Part shown: positions 26,213 to 35,300 of the stretch, one piece after another
How positions within the stretch are numbered: position 1 is the first letter of the stretch
Layout of the letters: each line of letters opens with the position of its first letter
Program-made: the position numbers and the translations under genes
The notes under the pieces: generated by a model
What the model was told of the DNA's origin: nothing
Database searches by the model: none
Seen by the model: only the letters and a program-made list of their open reading frames with translations
Origin: an uncultured Collinsella sp.
GTDB taxonomy: Bacteria; Actinomycetota; Coriobacteriia; Coriobacteriales; Coriobacteriaceae
Direction of reading: 5' to 3'
NCBI GenBank assembly: GCA_900541205.1
Contig: UQIV01000003.1
Location: forward strand, 62,001 to 126,000
DNA: 64,000 nt

Positions 26213-28666
26213 ATGGCCGAGCAACTTTCGCTGTTTGGTTCGCCGGAACCGGAGGAGGCTCTGGTGAATTCCGTGCCTGCCGCTGCCTCGGCTCAGCCTA
26301 AGCCTGCGCGCGAGCCCATTACCGCCTACGCGAGCGTGGTCCTCGACATCTCGACGCGTGCGCTGTCCGAGCCGTTTGCTTACGGCATTCCGCAGTCCCT
26401 TGCCAACGAGGCACAGATCGGATCCACGGTCCTGGTCCACTTTGGTAACCGTGCCGCCGCGGGCTATGTCGTCGACATTGCTCCTGAGCTGGGCGATCTG
26501 CAGGGCAACAACGCCCTCGACTCTGCGCGCATCAAGCCCATCGAGGCCATCCTCAGCAAACCGCTCTTTACCGCCGAAGCCGCCCGTATCGCACACTGGA
26601 TGAGCCGCGAGTACGTCGCAACGCTTTCCGAGTGCCTGCGCCTGTTCTTGCCTCCGGGCGGCAGCCCGCGGGTGGTCAAGGGCGACGACGGCGTGTGGAC
26701 GGTTGAACGTCCTGCCGTCAAGCCTATCCAAAACCGTTGGGTAATGCTTACGCCCGAGGGCTTCGACTATACGCCGCCCAAGACCGCGGTCCGTCAGCGT
26801 CAGCTCATCGAGGCGCTCCAGTGCGGCCCGGTCACGACCCGCGACCTCAACCTTCTCTATAACAGCATGTCGGCGACCATCAAGGCGCTCGAAAAGCGCG
26901 GCGTCGTGGTGGTGGAGGAGCGCCGTGCGTGGCGTGGTTGCAGCGAGCAGACCACGCTGTCCTCCGCGAGTGGCAAAGCGCCGGTCTCTCTTACCAACGG
27001 CCAGCAACAGGCGCTCGCGCAGATTGAGCGCGCCCGTCTGGACGCTCATGGCGACGTGGTGCTAGTCGACGGCGTCACCGGCTCCGGCAAAACCGAGGTC
27101 TACCTCTCAGCTATCGAGCGCGTGCTCGCGGCCGGTCGCTCGGCCTGCGTGCTCGTGCCCGAGATCTCGCTGACGGCCCAAACCGTCGGCCGCTTCCGCT
27201 CGCGCTTTGGCGAGACGGTCGCCGTGTTCCATTCGCGCCTTTCGGCCGGCGAGCGTCTGGACCAGTGGGATATGGTTGCCAGCGGTGCGGCCCGCGTGGT
27301 CGTCGGCGCCCGCTCGGCGCTCTTTTGCCCGCTTGACGACTTGGGCCTTATCATCATTGACGAGGAACATGAGACCAGCTACAAGCAGGGCTCCAGCCCG
27401 CGCTACCACGCGCGCGAGGTAGCGGCCGAGATGGCGCGTCGCTATCGCTGCCCACTCGTGTTGGGCTCGGCCACGCCTTCTGCTGAGGCCCTCGACCGCT
27501 GCCGCCGCGGCACGTATAACGGTGCCACCTGGACGCGCGTCGAGATGCCCGAGCGCCCGGGACACGCCGTGCTGCCGACTGTCCGCATTGCCGACCTGCG
27601 CCGCGAGTTCGCGCACGGTAGCCGCTCCATGTTCTCTAAACCTCTGATGGAAGGCCTGGAGCGTGTGGTCGAGCGCCGCGAAAAGGCCGTGTTGCTGCAC
27701 AACCGGCGTGGCTTTGCGCCCTTCCTGATGTGCCGCGAGTGCGGATGTGTCCCCACGTGCAACCACTGCTCCACCGCGCTCACGTACCACGAGCGCACGC
27801 ACACGCTGCAGTGTCACACCTGCGGTTCGTCCTGGCGCGTGCAGCCGTATCCCGCGCCCACGAGCCGTTGCCCCAAATGTGGCAGTCGCTACCTGGCAAA
27901 AATGGGTATGGGCACTCAGCAGATCGAGGACGCACTGCACCAGATGCTTCCCGAGGACGTCGCCATTATTCGCATGGATGCCGATTCCACGCGCGGCAAG
28001 GATGCGCACAAAAAGCTGCTCGAGCAGTTCGATGCCGCCGATTGTGCGGTGCTGCTGGGCACCCAGATGATCGCCAAGGGCCTCGACTTTCCCGAGGTCA
28101 CGCTCGTGGGCGTGGTCAATGCCGACTTTGCCCTCAAGCTGCCGGACTTCCGCGCAGGGGAGCGCGCCTACGATCTGCTGGAGCAAGTCGCCGGCCGTGC
28201 CGGTCGTGGTGATCGCCCCGGCGAGGTCATCATCCAGACCTACCTTCCCGATGACCCGGTAATTCGCGCCGTCGCTGAGCACGACCGTTCGATCTTTACC
28301 GACTACGACCTGGACCAGCGCCGCGACGCGCTGTACCCGCCGTTTGTTCGCTTGGTCAACATCTTGGTGTGGTCGGCGAACCGAGACGACGCGCAGGACT
28401 ACATCGGGCGCATTGCAAAGCTTCTTATGCGCCGCTGGCATGCCGCCGCGCCCGACTTTTTGCGGGCGGGGAGTGTCGTGCCGCAGGTGCTGGGCCCGGC
28501 TTCGTGTGTAATCGAGAGAGCCAAGGACCGTTACCGCTTCCATCTGCTTGCGAAGTCGCCCGTGGGGTACCATGTCTCTGATGATATCGACGCCTGCCTC
28601 AAAGAGGTGGGCTCCGTGCGCGGCGTGAGCGTGAGCGTTGACGTCGACGCCTATGATTTGATGTAA
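26213..28666 (+). CDS. priA: Primosomal protein N' (replication restart helicase)
   Basis: PriA reloads the replicative helicase at stalled or repaired forks. The 817-residue protein has an N-terminal DNA-binding region (ASVVLDISTRALSEPFAYGI), a superfamily 2 helicase with Walker A VTGSGKTEVYLSAIE near residue 290 and the DEEH box near 381, and the PriA-specific zinc-binding insertion at about 505-560. There eight cysteines occur as CRECGCVPTCNHC and CHTCG...CPKCG. The C-terminal helicase lobe includes GTQMIAKGLDFPEVTLVGV and VAGRAGRGDRPGEVIIQT. The start ATG is preceded by AGGAGG. It is followed closely by def and may begin the priA-def-fmt-rsmB unit. Confidence 0.96.
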   Translation: MAEQLSLFGSPEPEEALVNSVPAAASAQPKPAREPITAYASVVLDISTRALSEPFAYGIPQSLANEAQIGSTVLVHFGNRAAAGYVVDIAPELGDLQGNNALDSARIKPIEAILSKPLFTAEAARIAHWMSREYVATLSECLRLFLPPGGSPRVVKGDDGVWTVERPAVKPIQNRWVMLTPEGFDYTPPKTAVRQRQLIEALQCGPVTTRDLNLLYNSMSATIKALEKRGVVVVEERRAWRGCSEQTTLSSASGKAPVSLTNGQQQALAQIERARLDAHGDVVLVDGVTGSGKTEVYLSAIERVLAAGRSACVLVPEISLTAQTVGRFRSRFGETVAVFHSRLSAGERLDQWDMVASGAARVVVGARSALFCPLDDLGLIIIDEEHETSYKQGSSPRYHAREVAAEMARRYRCPLVLGSATPSAEALDRCRRGTYNGATWTRVEMPERPGHAVLPTVRIADLRREFAHGSRSMFSKPLMEGLERVVERREKAVLLHNRRGFAPFLMCRECGCVPTCNHCSTALTYHERTHTLQCHTCGSSWRVQPYPAPTSRCPKCGSRYLAKMGMGTQQIEDALHQMLPEDVAIIRMDADSTRGKDAHKKLLEQFDAADCAVLLGTQMIAKGLDFPEVTLVGVVNADFALKLPDFRAGERAYDLLEQVAGRAGRGDRPGEVIIQTYLPDDPVIRAVAEHDRSIFTDYDLDQRRDALYPPFVRLVNILVWSANRDDAQDYIGRIAKLLMRRWHAAAPDFLRAGSVVPQVLGPASCVIERAKDRYRFHLLAKSPVGYHVSDDIDACLKEVGSVRGVSVSVDVDAYDLM

Positions 28667-28684
28667 TAACCCGAAAGGATGGCC

Positions 28685-29221
28685 ATGGAAGCCAACGGAA
28701 TCGTACTGTCGCCCGACCCTCGTCTGCGCCAGGAGTGCGCCGTCATCGAGGAGATCACCCCGGCAATCGAAGCGCTTGCCGAGAAGATGAAGAAGATGAT
28801 GTTCGAGAACGGTGGCTGCGGCCTGGCTGCTCCGCAGATCGGCGAGCTCATCCAGCTCGTCACCATCGACTGCGACTACAGCGACAAGAACGACTACGAC
28901 CCGTACGTGCTCATTAATCCCGTCATTGTTGAGCAGAGCGACCATCTGGTGCCCTTTAGCGAGGGCTGCCTTTCCATTCCTGGCATTAGCTGCGAGATCG
29001 AGCGTCCCGACCATGTCGTCGTAGAGGCATATGACCTGGACGCCAACCTGATTCGCTATGAGGCCACGGGCGATCTGTTTTGCGTGTGCCTGCAGCACGA
29101 GATCGATCACCTGCACGGCAACACCATGTTTGAGCGACTGAAGCCCATGCAGAGGCTCAAGGCCGTCAAGGAGTACCAGGACGCCCTGGCCCGCGGCGCT
29201 CGACCGGGCGAGACGGAGTAG
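28685..29221 (+). CDS. def: Peptide deformylase
   Basis: Removes the formyl group from new proteins. The 178-residue enzyme has all three motifs of the family: GCGLAAPQIGE, SEGCLSIPG with the metal-binding cysteine, and LQHEIDHLHG with the two metal-binding histidines and catalytic glutamate. I choose ATG 28685 because AAAGG sits six bases before it. An ATG at 28679 overlaps that ribosome binding site. The gene is 18 bases after priA. A 100-base palindrome separates it from fmt, which encodes the opposite reaction on initiator tRNA. Confidence 0.96.
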   Translation: MEANGIVLSPDPRLRQECAVIEEITPAIEALAEKMKKMMFENGGCGLAAPQIGELIQLVTIDCDYSDKNDYDPYVLINPVIVEQSDHLVPFSEGCLSIPGISCEIERPDHVVVEAYDLDANLIRYEATGDLFCVCLQHEIDHLHGNTMFERLKPMQRLKAVKEYQDALARGARPGETE

Positions 29222-29230
29222 ACCCCACCA

Positions 29231-29330
29231 TCCCCGGTGCTGAGCGCCCACATATCATCCCGTGCTCAAACATTCTCGCTTTGCTGCGAAACTGCGCGCG
29301 GGACGATATGTGGGCGCTCAGCACCGGGGA
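29231..29330. repeat. 100-base inverted repeat between def and fmt
   Basis: Arms of 31 bases (29231-29261 and 29300-29330) match as reverse complements at 30 of 31 positions, around a loop of 38 bases. It begins ten bases after the def stop. It could stop or stabilise the def transcript, or be a palindromic mobile unit. The rest of the 328-base gap (to 29549) is T-rich and shows nothing else I can name apart from the fmt ribosome binding site. Confidence 0.85.
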
Positions 29331-29549
29331 CTGCGTCGTTCTGGCTCGGTTCGCCCGGGTGCCGTTGGGCCAGGGAGGGGCGTCTTCGCTGATAATTGCT
29401 TTGTTGGAAGAGCTGCTTTTATTGCGGCTCTTTCTTTGGTTTTGGGTATATTTGTCTTTATTGATTGTTCTTGCGGCTAGGTGCGCTTGCGACCTGGAAC
29501 GCTTCTTTTGTAGCCGTCTCGGCTCGTTATTGAGGGGAGACTAACTTTT

Positions 29550-30470
29550 ATGCGTATTGTGTTTATGGGTACGCCTGATTTTGCTGTGCCTTCTTTGACT
29601 TCGCTCGTCGAGGCTGGGAATGAGATTGCACTTGTTGTTACTCGTCCAGATGCTGTTCGTGGGCGTGGTAAGAAGCTCGAGCCTTCTCCTGTTAAGGCCA
29701 AGGCGCTTGAGCTGGGGTTGCCGGTTGTTGAGGCAAATCGTATGACGCCTGAGGTTGTTGAGGCGCTTCAGGCTGCCCGGGCCGATATTTTCTGTGTGGC
29801 TGCTTATGGTTGCATTCTGCCTGATGAGGTACTGCATATGGCACCGCTCGGCATTGTGAACGTTCATGCGTCCTTGCTGCCTCGTTGGCGTGGGGCTGCT
29901 CCTATTCAGCGTGCCATTCTTGCTGGTGATGAGGTTGCTGGCGTTTCTATTATGCGTATTGGACATGGCGTGGATACCGGCGCTTATTGCGCCCAGACGT
30001 CTACGTCGGTTGCCGGCAAGCATGCTGAGGCTTTGACCATGGAGCTTGGCGAGCTGGGCGGAAAACTGCTTGCCGATACGCTTCCTTCCCTTGCCGACGG
30101 CACCGCCGTGTGGACCGAGCAGGATGAATCGCTCGTCACGCATGCTGCCAAGATTTCCAAGCTGGAGATGCGTCTGGATCCGCAGATGGCTGCGCTTGAT
30201 TGCGTGCGTCATGTGCTGGCCTCGTCCGATACCGCGCCTGCTCGTTGCGTGATTGCCGGCAAGACTGTGCGTGTGCTCGATGCTGCGCTGGCCGATGTTT
30301 CGCTTGGCGAGGGCGCCGTTGACGTTAAGGCCAAGCGTGTTTACCTGGGTCTTTCCGATGGCTCGATTGAGTTGCTCGAGGTTAAGCCAGATGGCAAGCG
30401 TGCTATGGCCGCTTCTGCTTGGGCTGCTGGCCTGCAGGGTGCCGATCTTATCTGGGGTGTTTTGTCATGA
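29550..30470 (+). CDS. fmt: Methionyl-tRNA formyltransferase
   Basis: Formylates Met on the initiator tRNA. The 306-residue protein begins MRIVFMGTPDFAVPSLTSL and contains VTRPDAVRGRGKKLEPSPVK, the HAS-type region NVHASLLPRWRGAAPIQRAI and ISIMRI-like VSIMRIGHGVDTG. A GAGGGGAG ribosome binding site lies ten bases upstream. Its codons end in T far more often than those of gltX or priA, a marked change in style that continues into rsmB. Its stop overlaps the rsmB start by four bases (ATGA). Confidence 0.96.
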   Translation: MRIVFMGTPDFAVPSLTSLVEAGNEIALVVTRPDAVRGRGKKLEPSPVKAKALELGLPVVEANRMTPEVVEALQAARADIFCVAAYGCILPDEVLHMAPLGIVNVHASLLPRWRGAAPIQRAILAGDEVAGVSIMRIGHGVDTGAYCAQTSTSVAGKHAEALTMELGELGGKLLADTLPSLADGTAVWTEQDESLVTHAAKISKLEMRLDPQMAALDCVRHVLASSDTAPARCVIAGKTVRVLDAALADVSLGEGAVDVKAKRVYLGLSDGSIELLEVKPDGKRAMAASAWAAGLQGADLIWGVLS

Positions 30471-31867
30471 GCAAGTTGTCTCCCGCGCGCAAGCTTGCGC
30501 TCGATGTGCTAATGGAGGCCGACCGTCGCGGTATGTATGCGCGTGACGTGCTGTCCTCTCGCGCATCGGCCAAGGCTATTGACCAGCGCGATTCCGCCTT
30601 TGCCGCTCGCTTGGCGCTGGGTGTTGCCGCCACACAGGGTATTTTGGACGAGCTGCTCGATCAGTTTCTTGATAAGCCTAAAAAGGTTGCGCCGCGTGTT
30701 CGCATGGCGCTTCGTATCTCGGCCTTTGAGATGCTCTATCTACATACGCCTGGCCGCGTTGCGGTGAGTCAGGGCGTTGAGCTGGTGCGCAGCGGAGCTA
30801 AGTCTGCCGCAGGTTTGGCTAATGCCGTGCTGCATAAGGTCGCGGACAACGTTGAGAACTTTGCCACTGCTTCCGATGTAGACGAGTCTGAGCGACGCTT
30901 GGTTCGTCTGTCGCGCCTGATGGGTCTGCCGCGTTGGCTGTGCGCTCGTATTATGGCTTCGTTTGACACACCGGAGGGCGCGCTTAACTTTGCCGGTAAT
31001 CTGGCCCCCGCACCGCTGGCCCTGCATGAGAACGCCTTTGCGACTAAGCCAGATCCGTATATCTCGCAGCTCGTCGCGCCTGTCTTCCCGGGCTGCCATG
31101 CCCCGGTTGATGCCCAGGTTACCGTTGCTTCGGGTGTGTTTGAGCGTGCTGCCGCGGTGGCATCTGATCTCAACGCCCAGCTCATCGCCACGGCAGCCAC
31201 GCGCCCCGGAAGCTGCCTTGAGATTGGTGCCGGTCGCGGTACCAAGACCTATGTGATGATGTGCCAGGCCAAGCGCGCCGGCTATGAGCGTCAGCATACG
31301 GCGCTCGATCTGCATGATCGCAAGTGCGATCTGAATCTCGCTCGCCTTCATAAGGCCGGTATTCAGGGCGTTCGTACGGTTTCGGGTGATGCCTGCGAGC
31401 TTGATGAGGTGCTCACATCGTTTGATGCCATGCTTGGCAAGCCGGTTAAGTTCGACACGGTCTTTATCGATGCACCGTGCTCTGGCACCGGAACCATGCG
31501 TCGCCACCCCGAGATTCCGTGGCGCCTGACCGAGAATGACGTTACGACTGAGCTGCCCAAGCTGCAGCTGACGATGCTCAAGGAGGCTGCTGCGCGCGTG
31601 GCTGCCGGCGGTGAGCTCATCTATGCAACGTGCTCGGTCTTCGACGAGGAGAACACGCAGGTCGTGGACGCGTTCTTTGCTTCTCCCGAGGGTGCCGGCT
31701 TTAGCGTGGAGCCGCTTTCCGAGGCACAGATTCTGCAACTCCCCGAGTTCGATCGGGCCAAGAAGCTCGTATCCGTACGCCAGAACGATCGAGGCCTCTT
31801 CCAAAGCGTGCCGGTAAACGCCGACTCATACGACGGCCACTTCTGCGCCAGGTTGGTCCGCAAGTAA
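30467..31867 (+). CDS. rsmB: 16S rRNA m5C methyltransferase RsmB (Sun/Fmu family)
   Basis: A SAM-dependent cytosine-5 methyltransferase. The 466-residue protein has an N-terminal NusB-like helical domain (residues 1-140, ALDVLMEADRRGMYARDVL) and a C-terminal catalytic domain with CLEIGAGRGTKTYVMM as the SAM loop, FIDAPCSGTGTMRRHPEIPW and YATCSVFDEENTQV, which carry the two cysteines used in catalysis. The ATG at 30467 overlaps the fmt stop. The domain order matches RsmB rather than RsmF. A palindromic repeat of the 15.6-kb family begins seven bases after the stop. Confidence 0.9.
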   Translation: MSKLSPARKLALDVLMEADRRGMYARDVLSSRASAKAIDQRDSAFAARLALGVAATQGILDELLDQFLDKPKKVAPRVRMALRISAFEMLYLHTPGRVAVSQGVELVRSGAKSAAGLANAVLHKVADNVENFATASDVDESERRLVRLSRLMGLPRWLCARIMASFDTPEGALNFAGNLAPAPLALHENAFATKPDPYISQLVAPVFPGCHAPVDAQVTVASGVFERAAAVASDLNAQLIATAATRPGSCLEIGAGRGTKTYVMMCQAKRAGYERQHTALDLHDRKCDLNLARLHKAGIQGVRTVSGDACELDEVLTSFDAMLGKPVKFDTVFIDAPCSGTGTMRRHPEIPWRLTENDVTTELPKLQLTMLKEAAARVAAGGELIYATCSVFDEENTQVVDAFFASPEGAGFSVEPLSEAQILQLPEFDRAKKLVSVRQNDRGLFQSVPVNADSYDGHFCARLVRK

Positions 31868-31873
31868 CAACTA

Positions 31874-31940
31874 AGTTGCGGTGAAATAAGGATTGAATAG
31901 CGGCTTCCACCCGCCAAACAGTCCTTATTTCACCGCAACT
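31874..31940. repeat. Palindromic repeat, copy 2 (AGTTGCGGTGAAATA arms)
   Basis: Nineteen-base arms (31874-31892 and 31922-31940) are perfect reverse complements around 29 bases. The arm shares AGTTGCGGTGAAATA with the repeat at 15617-15685. It lies directly behind rsmB and could end its transcript. Confidence 0.85.
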
Positions 31941-31985
31941 CATAAGGAAACCTGGGTAGCTTAATTAGCTACCCTTAGCGCAAAG

Positions 31986-32023
31986 AAACAGCCCCGCGAT
32001 CTGTATCGGTCGCGGGGCTGTTT
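31986..32023. terminator. Bidirectional terminator between rsmB and the zinc-ribbon gene
   Basis: A 14-base perfect stem (31986-31999 with 32010-32023) around ten bases, five bases downstream of the minus-strand zinc-ribbon gene and also at the end of the plus-strand rsmB unit. Short T-runs lie on both sides. Confidence 0.8.
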
Positions 32024-32028
32024 GGTTC

Positions 32029-32265
32029 CTAGTGGCTATGCGGGCAGTTGGCGCAGCAGCCACTCGTGGCGCTGGTGCTGGAGCCGCCGCTTCGCTGGTC
32101 GGTGTTGTAGAAACCGCTGCCCTCAAATTTAATGCCGCTGGCCGAGAACGTCTTGGCTGCCGGGGCACCGCAGCTGGGGCACACGACCTCGGGAGTCTCG
32201 GACATGGGATGCTCAACCTCAAACACGTTGCCGCAGCTCGAGCACTTGTAATCGTAGCGCGCCAT
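32029..32265 (-). CDS. FmdB-type zinc-ribbon protein
   Basis: A 78-residue protein of the FmdB/CxxC_CxxC_SSSS family. It begins MARYDYKCSSCGNVFEVEH, and a second CPSCG pair completes a zinc ribbon. KTFSASGIKFEGSGFY is the usual family sequence after the ribbon. The tail is Ser/Gly-rich and ends GCCANCPHSH, adding three cysteines and two histidines. The GGAAG ribosome binding site is well placed. The family is widespread and was first named from formamidase operons, but its role is not established. It stands alone between two terminators. Confidence 0.88.
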   Translation of the reverse strand: MARYDYKCSSCGNVFEVEHPMSETPEVVCPSCGAPAAKTFSASGIKFEGSGFYNTDQRSGGSSTSATSGCCANCPHSH

Positions 32266-32287
32266 AATACTTCCTTTTCAGCACAAA

Positions 32288-32309
32288 GCGGGCAGATTAC
32301 TCTGCCCGC
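32288..32309 (-). terminator. Terminator of the GH13-GH77 gene
   Basis: GCGGGCAGA (32288-32296) pairs with TCTGCCCGC (32301-32309) around TTAC, 45 bases after the stop of the minus-strand gene, with TTTGTGCT following on that strand. Confidence 0.65.
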
Positions 32310-32353
32310 AAAAATTCAAACGTCTGTAACTGTACCCTATATCGGGGGTTTTA

Positions 32354-35300
32354 TCACGCTTCGCCCCAGAATCTATGGTTGTTGCGCAGGAGCTGTGCGG
32401 TTTTGTTCTCGGCGGCTGCAATGTCCGCCTCGTCAGCCTGCCAGGTCCAGTTGCCCGTGGCCACGCCCGGAACGTTCATGCGTGCGTCGTCGCCAAGCCC
32501 CAGGATATCCTGCAGCGGCATCATCACCAGGGGAGCGTCGCTTGCCAGCGCGTCGCTCATCAGCTTGGCCGCCAGCTCAACACCACTCGGCTCGTCGCCG
32601 CCGGCAAAGGAACGCGTGCACCAGCCGGCGAGCGTCGACGTATCGTGCGTCGAGGTGTACAGAATCTTGCCGGGCGTGGGATGCACACCGCAACGAACGT
32701 CGTAGTCGCTAAACTCCAGCACGTCCATGCCGGGGAATCCGCAGGTCGAAGCCATGGCGCGAACACCGGGCGTTAAATAGCCCAGGTCCTCGGCGATAAA
32801 GTTGAGCGGACCCAGCTCGTCGTAGGCGGTTTGGAACAGGTCCTTGCCCGGGCCCGCCAGCCAGCGACCGTCGGCGCAAGCCTTGCCCGCGGGGATACTA
32901 AAGTAGCTGTGGAATCCCAGGAAGTGATCCAGACGCACGCGGTCGTAGAGCGAAAACGCACGACGCAGGCGATCCATCCACCAGCTATAGCCGTTCTGCT
33001 TCATGTGGTCCCAGCGGAACGTCGGGTTGCCCCACACCTGGCCCTCGGGCGCAAAGTTGTCGGGCGGCGCACCGGAAATCTCAATCGCCTTGCCGGTATC
33101 GGACAGCCAGAAGTTCTCGGGCTCGCTCCACGCGTCTGCCGAATCGTCGGACACGTACATAGGAATATCGCCGATAACCTCGATGCCCTTCTTGTGCGCA
33201 TAGTTCATGAGCTCGCACCAAGCCAGGTCAAAGCGGTACTGCATGTACGCCTGAAGCTCGGCCTCGTCGTGGAAGCGCTTGTCATCGATTAGATACTCGT
33301 TGTAGCGCGCGACATCTGCCGGCCAATCGTGGCGCGACTCGCCCTCAAAGTACTTCTTAACGGCCATGTAGACGCAGTACTTCTCGAGCCAATCGGCGTT
33401 GCGATGTTTAAACGCCGTGTACAGCGGGTCGGCATCCTCGCCTCCGCGGGCCTTCCAGGTCTCAAAGTCGGCGGCCAGCTCCTCGTGGCTCTCGGGTAGC
33501 AGATCGATATTGCCTGCAAAGGCCGAAGGACCGGCGTAAGGGGAGCGGAAGAAGTCCGTGGGGTTGACGGGGAGAACCTGCCAGTAGCGCATGCCCATGG
33601 CGGCCAGATGGTCGATAAAGCGACGCGTGGGCGCGCCGATCGTACCGCGCTTGCCATCGTCGGTCGGCACTGATGTGATATGGCACACAACACCCGCACC
33701 GTGATCGAGCGGCTCCTGCAGGCGCTGCTCGGCGTGGTGATAGATAATCGACGAACCCAGCGGGTACAGGTCGAGCGTGACCGTGCCGTTGTGAATCTCG
33801 CATTCGTGACCGCTGATCACATCGCTCGCGCATTCGCCGAGCGCCGGAATCGTTACGCGGTGTGAATTGCGCAGGCTGCGGTTGATGATGACGGTCGCGG
33901 ACTCGCCGTCTTTACCGGTACGGTTGTAGGCCAGCACCTCGTCATTGAGCGCGAAGGCCTTGATTTCACCGTCGATCATAAACGGCAGCGCGCGGCGCAC
34001 AGCAGAAGCGTTCTTGACGATTGCAAACGTATCGAAGTCGTGGAGCTGGTCCTTGGTCGGCATTGTGCGGCGATTGCCCGGATCGGTGAGTCCCTCCAAG
34101 CCGTACTCGTCACCGTAATAGATTGAGGGAACGCCCGGGAACGTCATCTGCATGAGCGTTGCAAGCCAAAAACGGCTCTTGGCCAGGCCCATCGCGTTCT
34201 CGTCCAGACGCCATTTGCTGCGCTCGCACTCGGGCAGCTGCGACTCGTCGGGGCCGCCGCCAAGCACCGAGATGATGCGCGGACGATCGTGACTCGACAG
34301 CAGGTTGAGCGCACAGGACAGGGCCTCACGCGGATAGTTCTCGCGTAGGGTCTCGATATCCTCGGCAGCTTGGTAGGCGTTTTTGTAGCCCATCAAAAAG
34401 CCGATGACCATGTCGCGGAAGGGGTAATCCATGGCCGAGTCGAGCTCGGAGCCTTGCAGATAGCGACGCAGATGGCCGTAGCTGATCTTGTTGGAGGCGT
34501 CTTCCCAGACTTCGCCGAGCAACAACGCATCGGGCTTTTCGGCAAGTACTGCCTTTTTGATCTCGGCCAGGAAATCGTCCGAAAGCTCGTCGGCCACATC
34601 CAGGCGCCAACCGTGAGCGCCGGTGCGCAGCCATTTGCGGATCACGCCGTCCTTGCCCAGGAGCCGCTCGCGTACCAGTTCGGAGCTCTCATTGATGGCG
34701 GGCATATTGCCCACGCCCCACCAACAGTCGTACGAGCCGTCCTCGTGGAAATAAAACGCATCGCGCCACGGCGAATCCTCGCTCTGCCACGCGCCCACAC
34801 CGGGGTAGTTGCCGTAGCGGTTGAAGTAGATCGAATCGTCGCCCGTGTGGTTGAACACACCGTCCAGAATGATGGAAATGCCCAGCTTCTCGGCCGCCTC
34901 GCACAGCTCAGTAAAGTCCTGCTCGGTGCCCAGAATCGGATCGATCTTGGTGTAATCGGCGGTGTCGTAGCGGTGGTTGCTCGCGGCTTCAAAAATGGGG
35001 TTGAGGTAGATGGCTGTAAAGCCCAGCTCGGCGATGCGAGGCAGGTCTTCCTGGATGCCCTTGAGCGAGCCGCCATAAAAGTCCCAGGTCTTGATGGAGC
35101 CGTCCTCGGCGCGCTCGTACTCGGGCGGTTCGTTCCAGTCCTCGACCATGCGGCGCTGGATTCCTTTGCGCGGTTTTTCAACTTCGGCAAGCGTGCGCTC
35201 GCGCCAGTTTTCGTCTCGGGCATAGCGGTCGGGGAAGATCTGGTAGACCATACCGCGCTCGTACCAAGTGGGACGGTTCTCGCGATGCTTGTAGACGGTA

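Noticed and set aside
27107..29251. A 714-codon minus-strand frame opposite priA and def
   Set aside because: priA and def are well supported by motifs; the antisense product shows no family signature.
29281..29544. A small hydrophobic reading frame between def and fmt
   Set aside because: It starts within the inverted repeat, has no ribosome binding site, and its hydrophobic part comes from a T-rich stretch.
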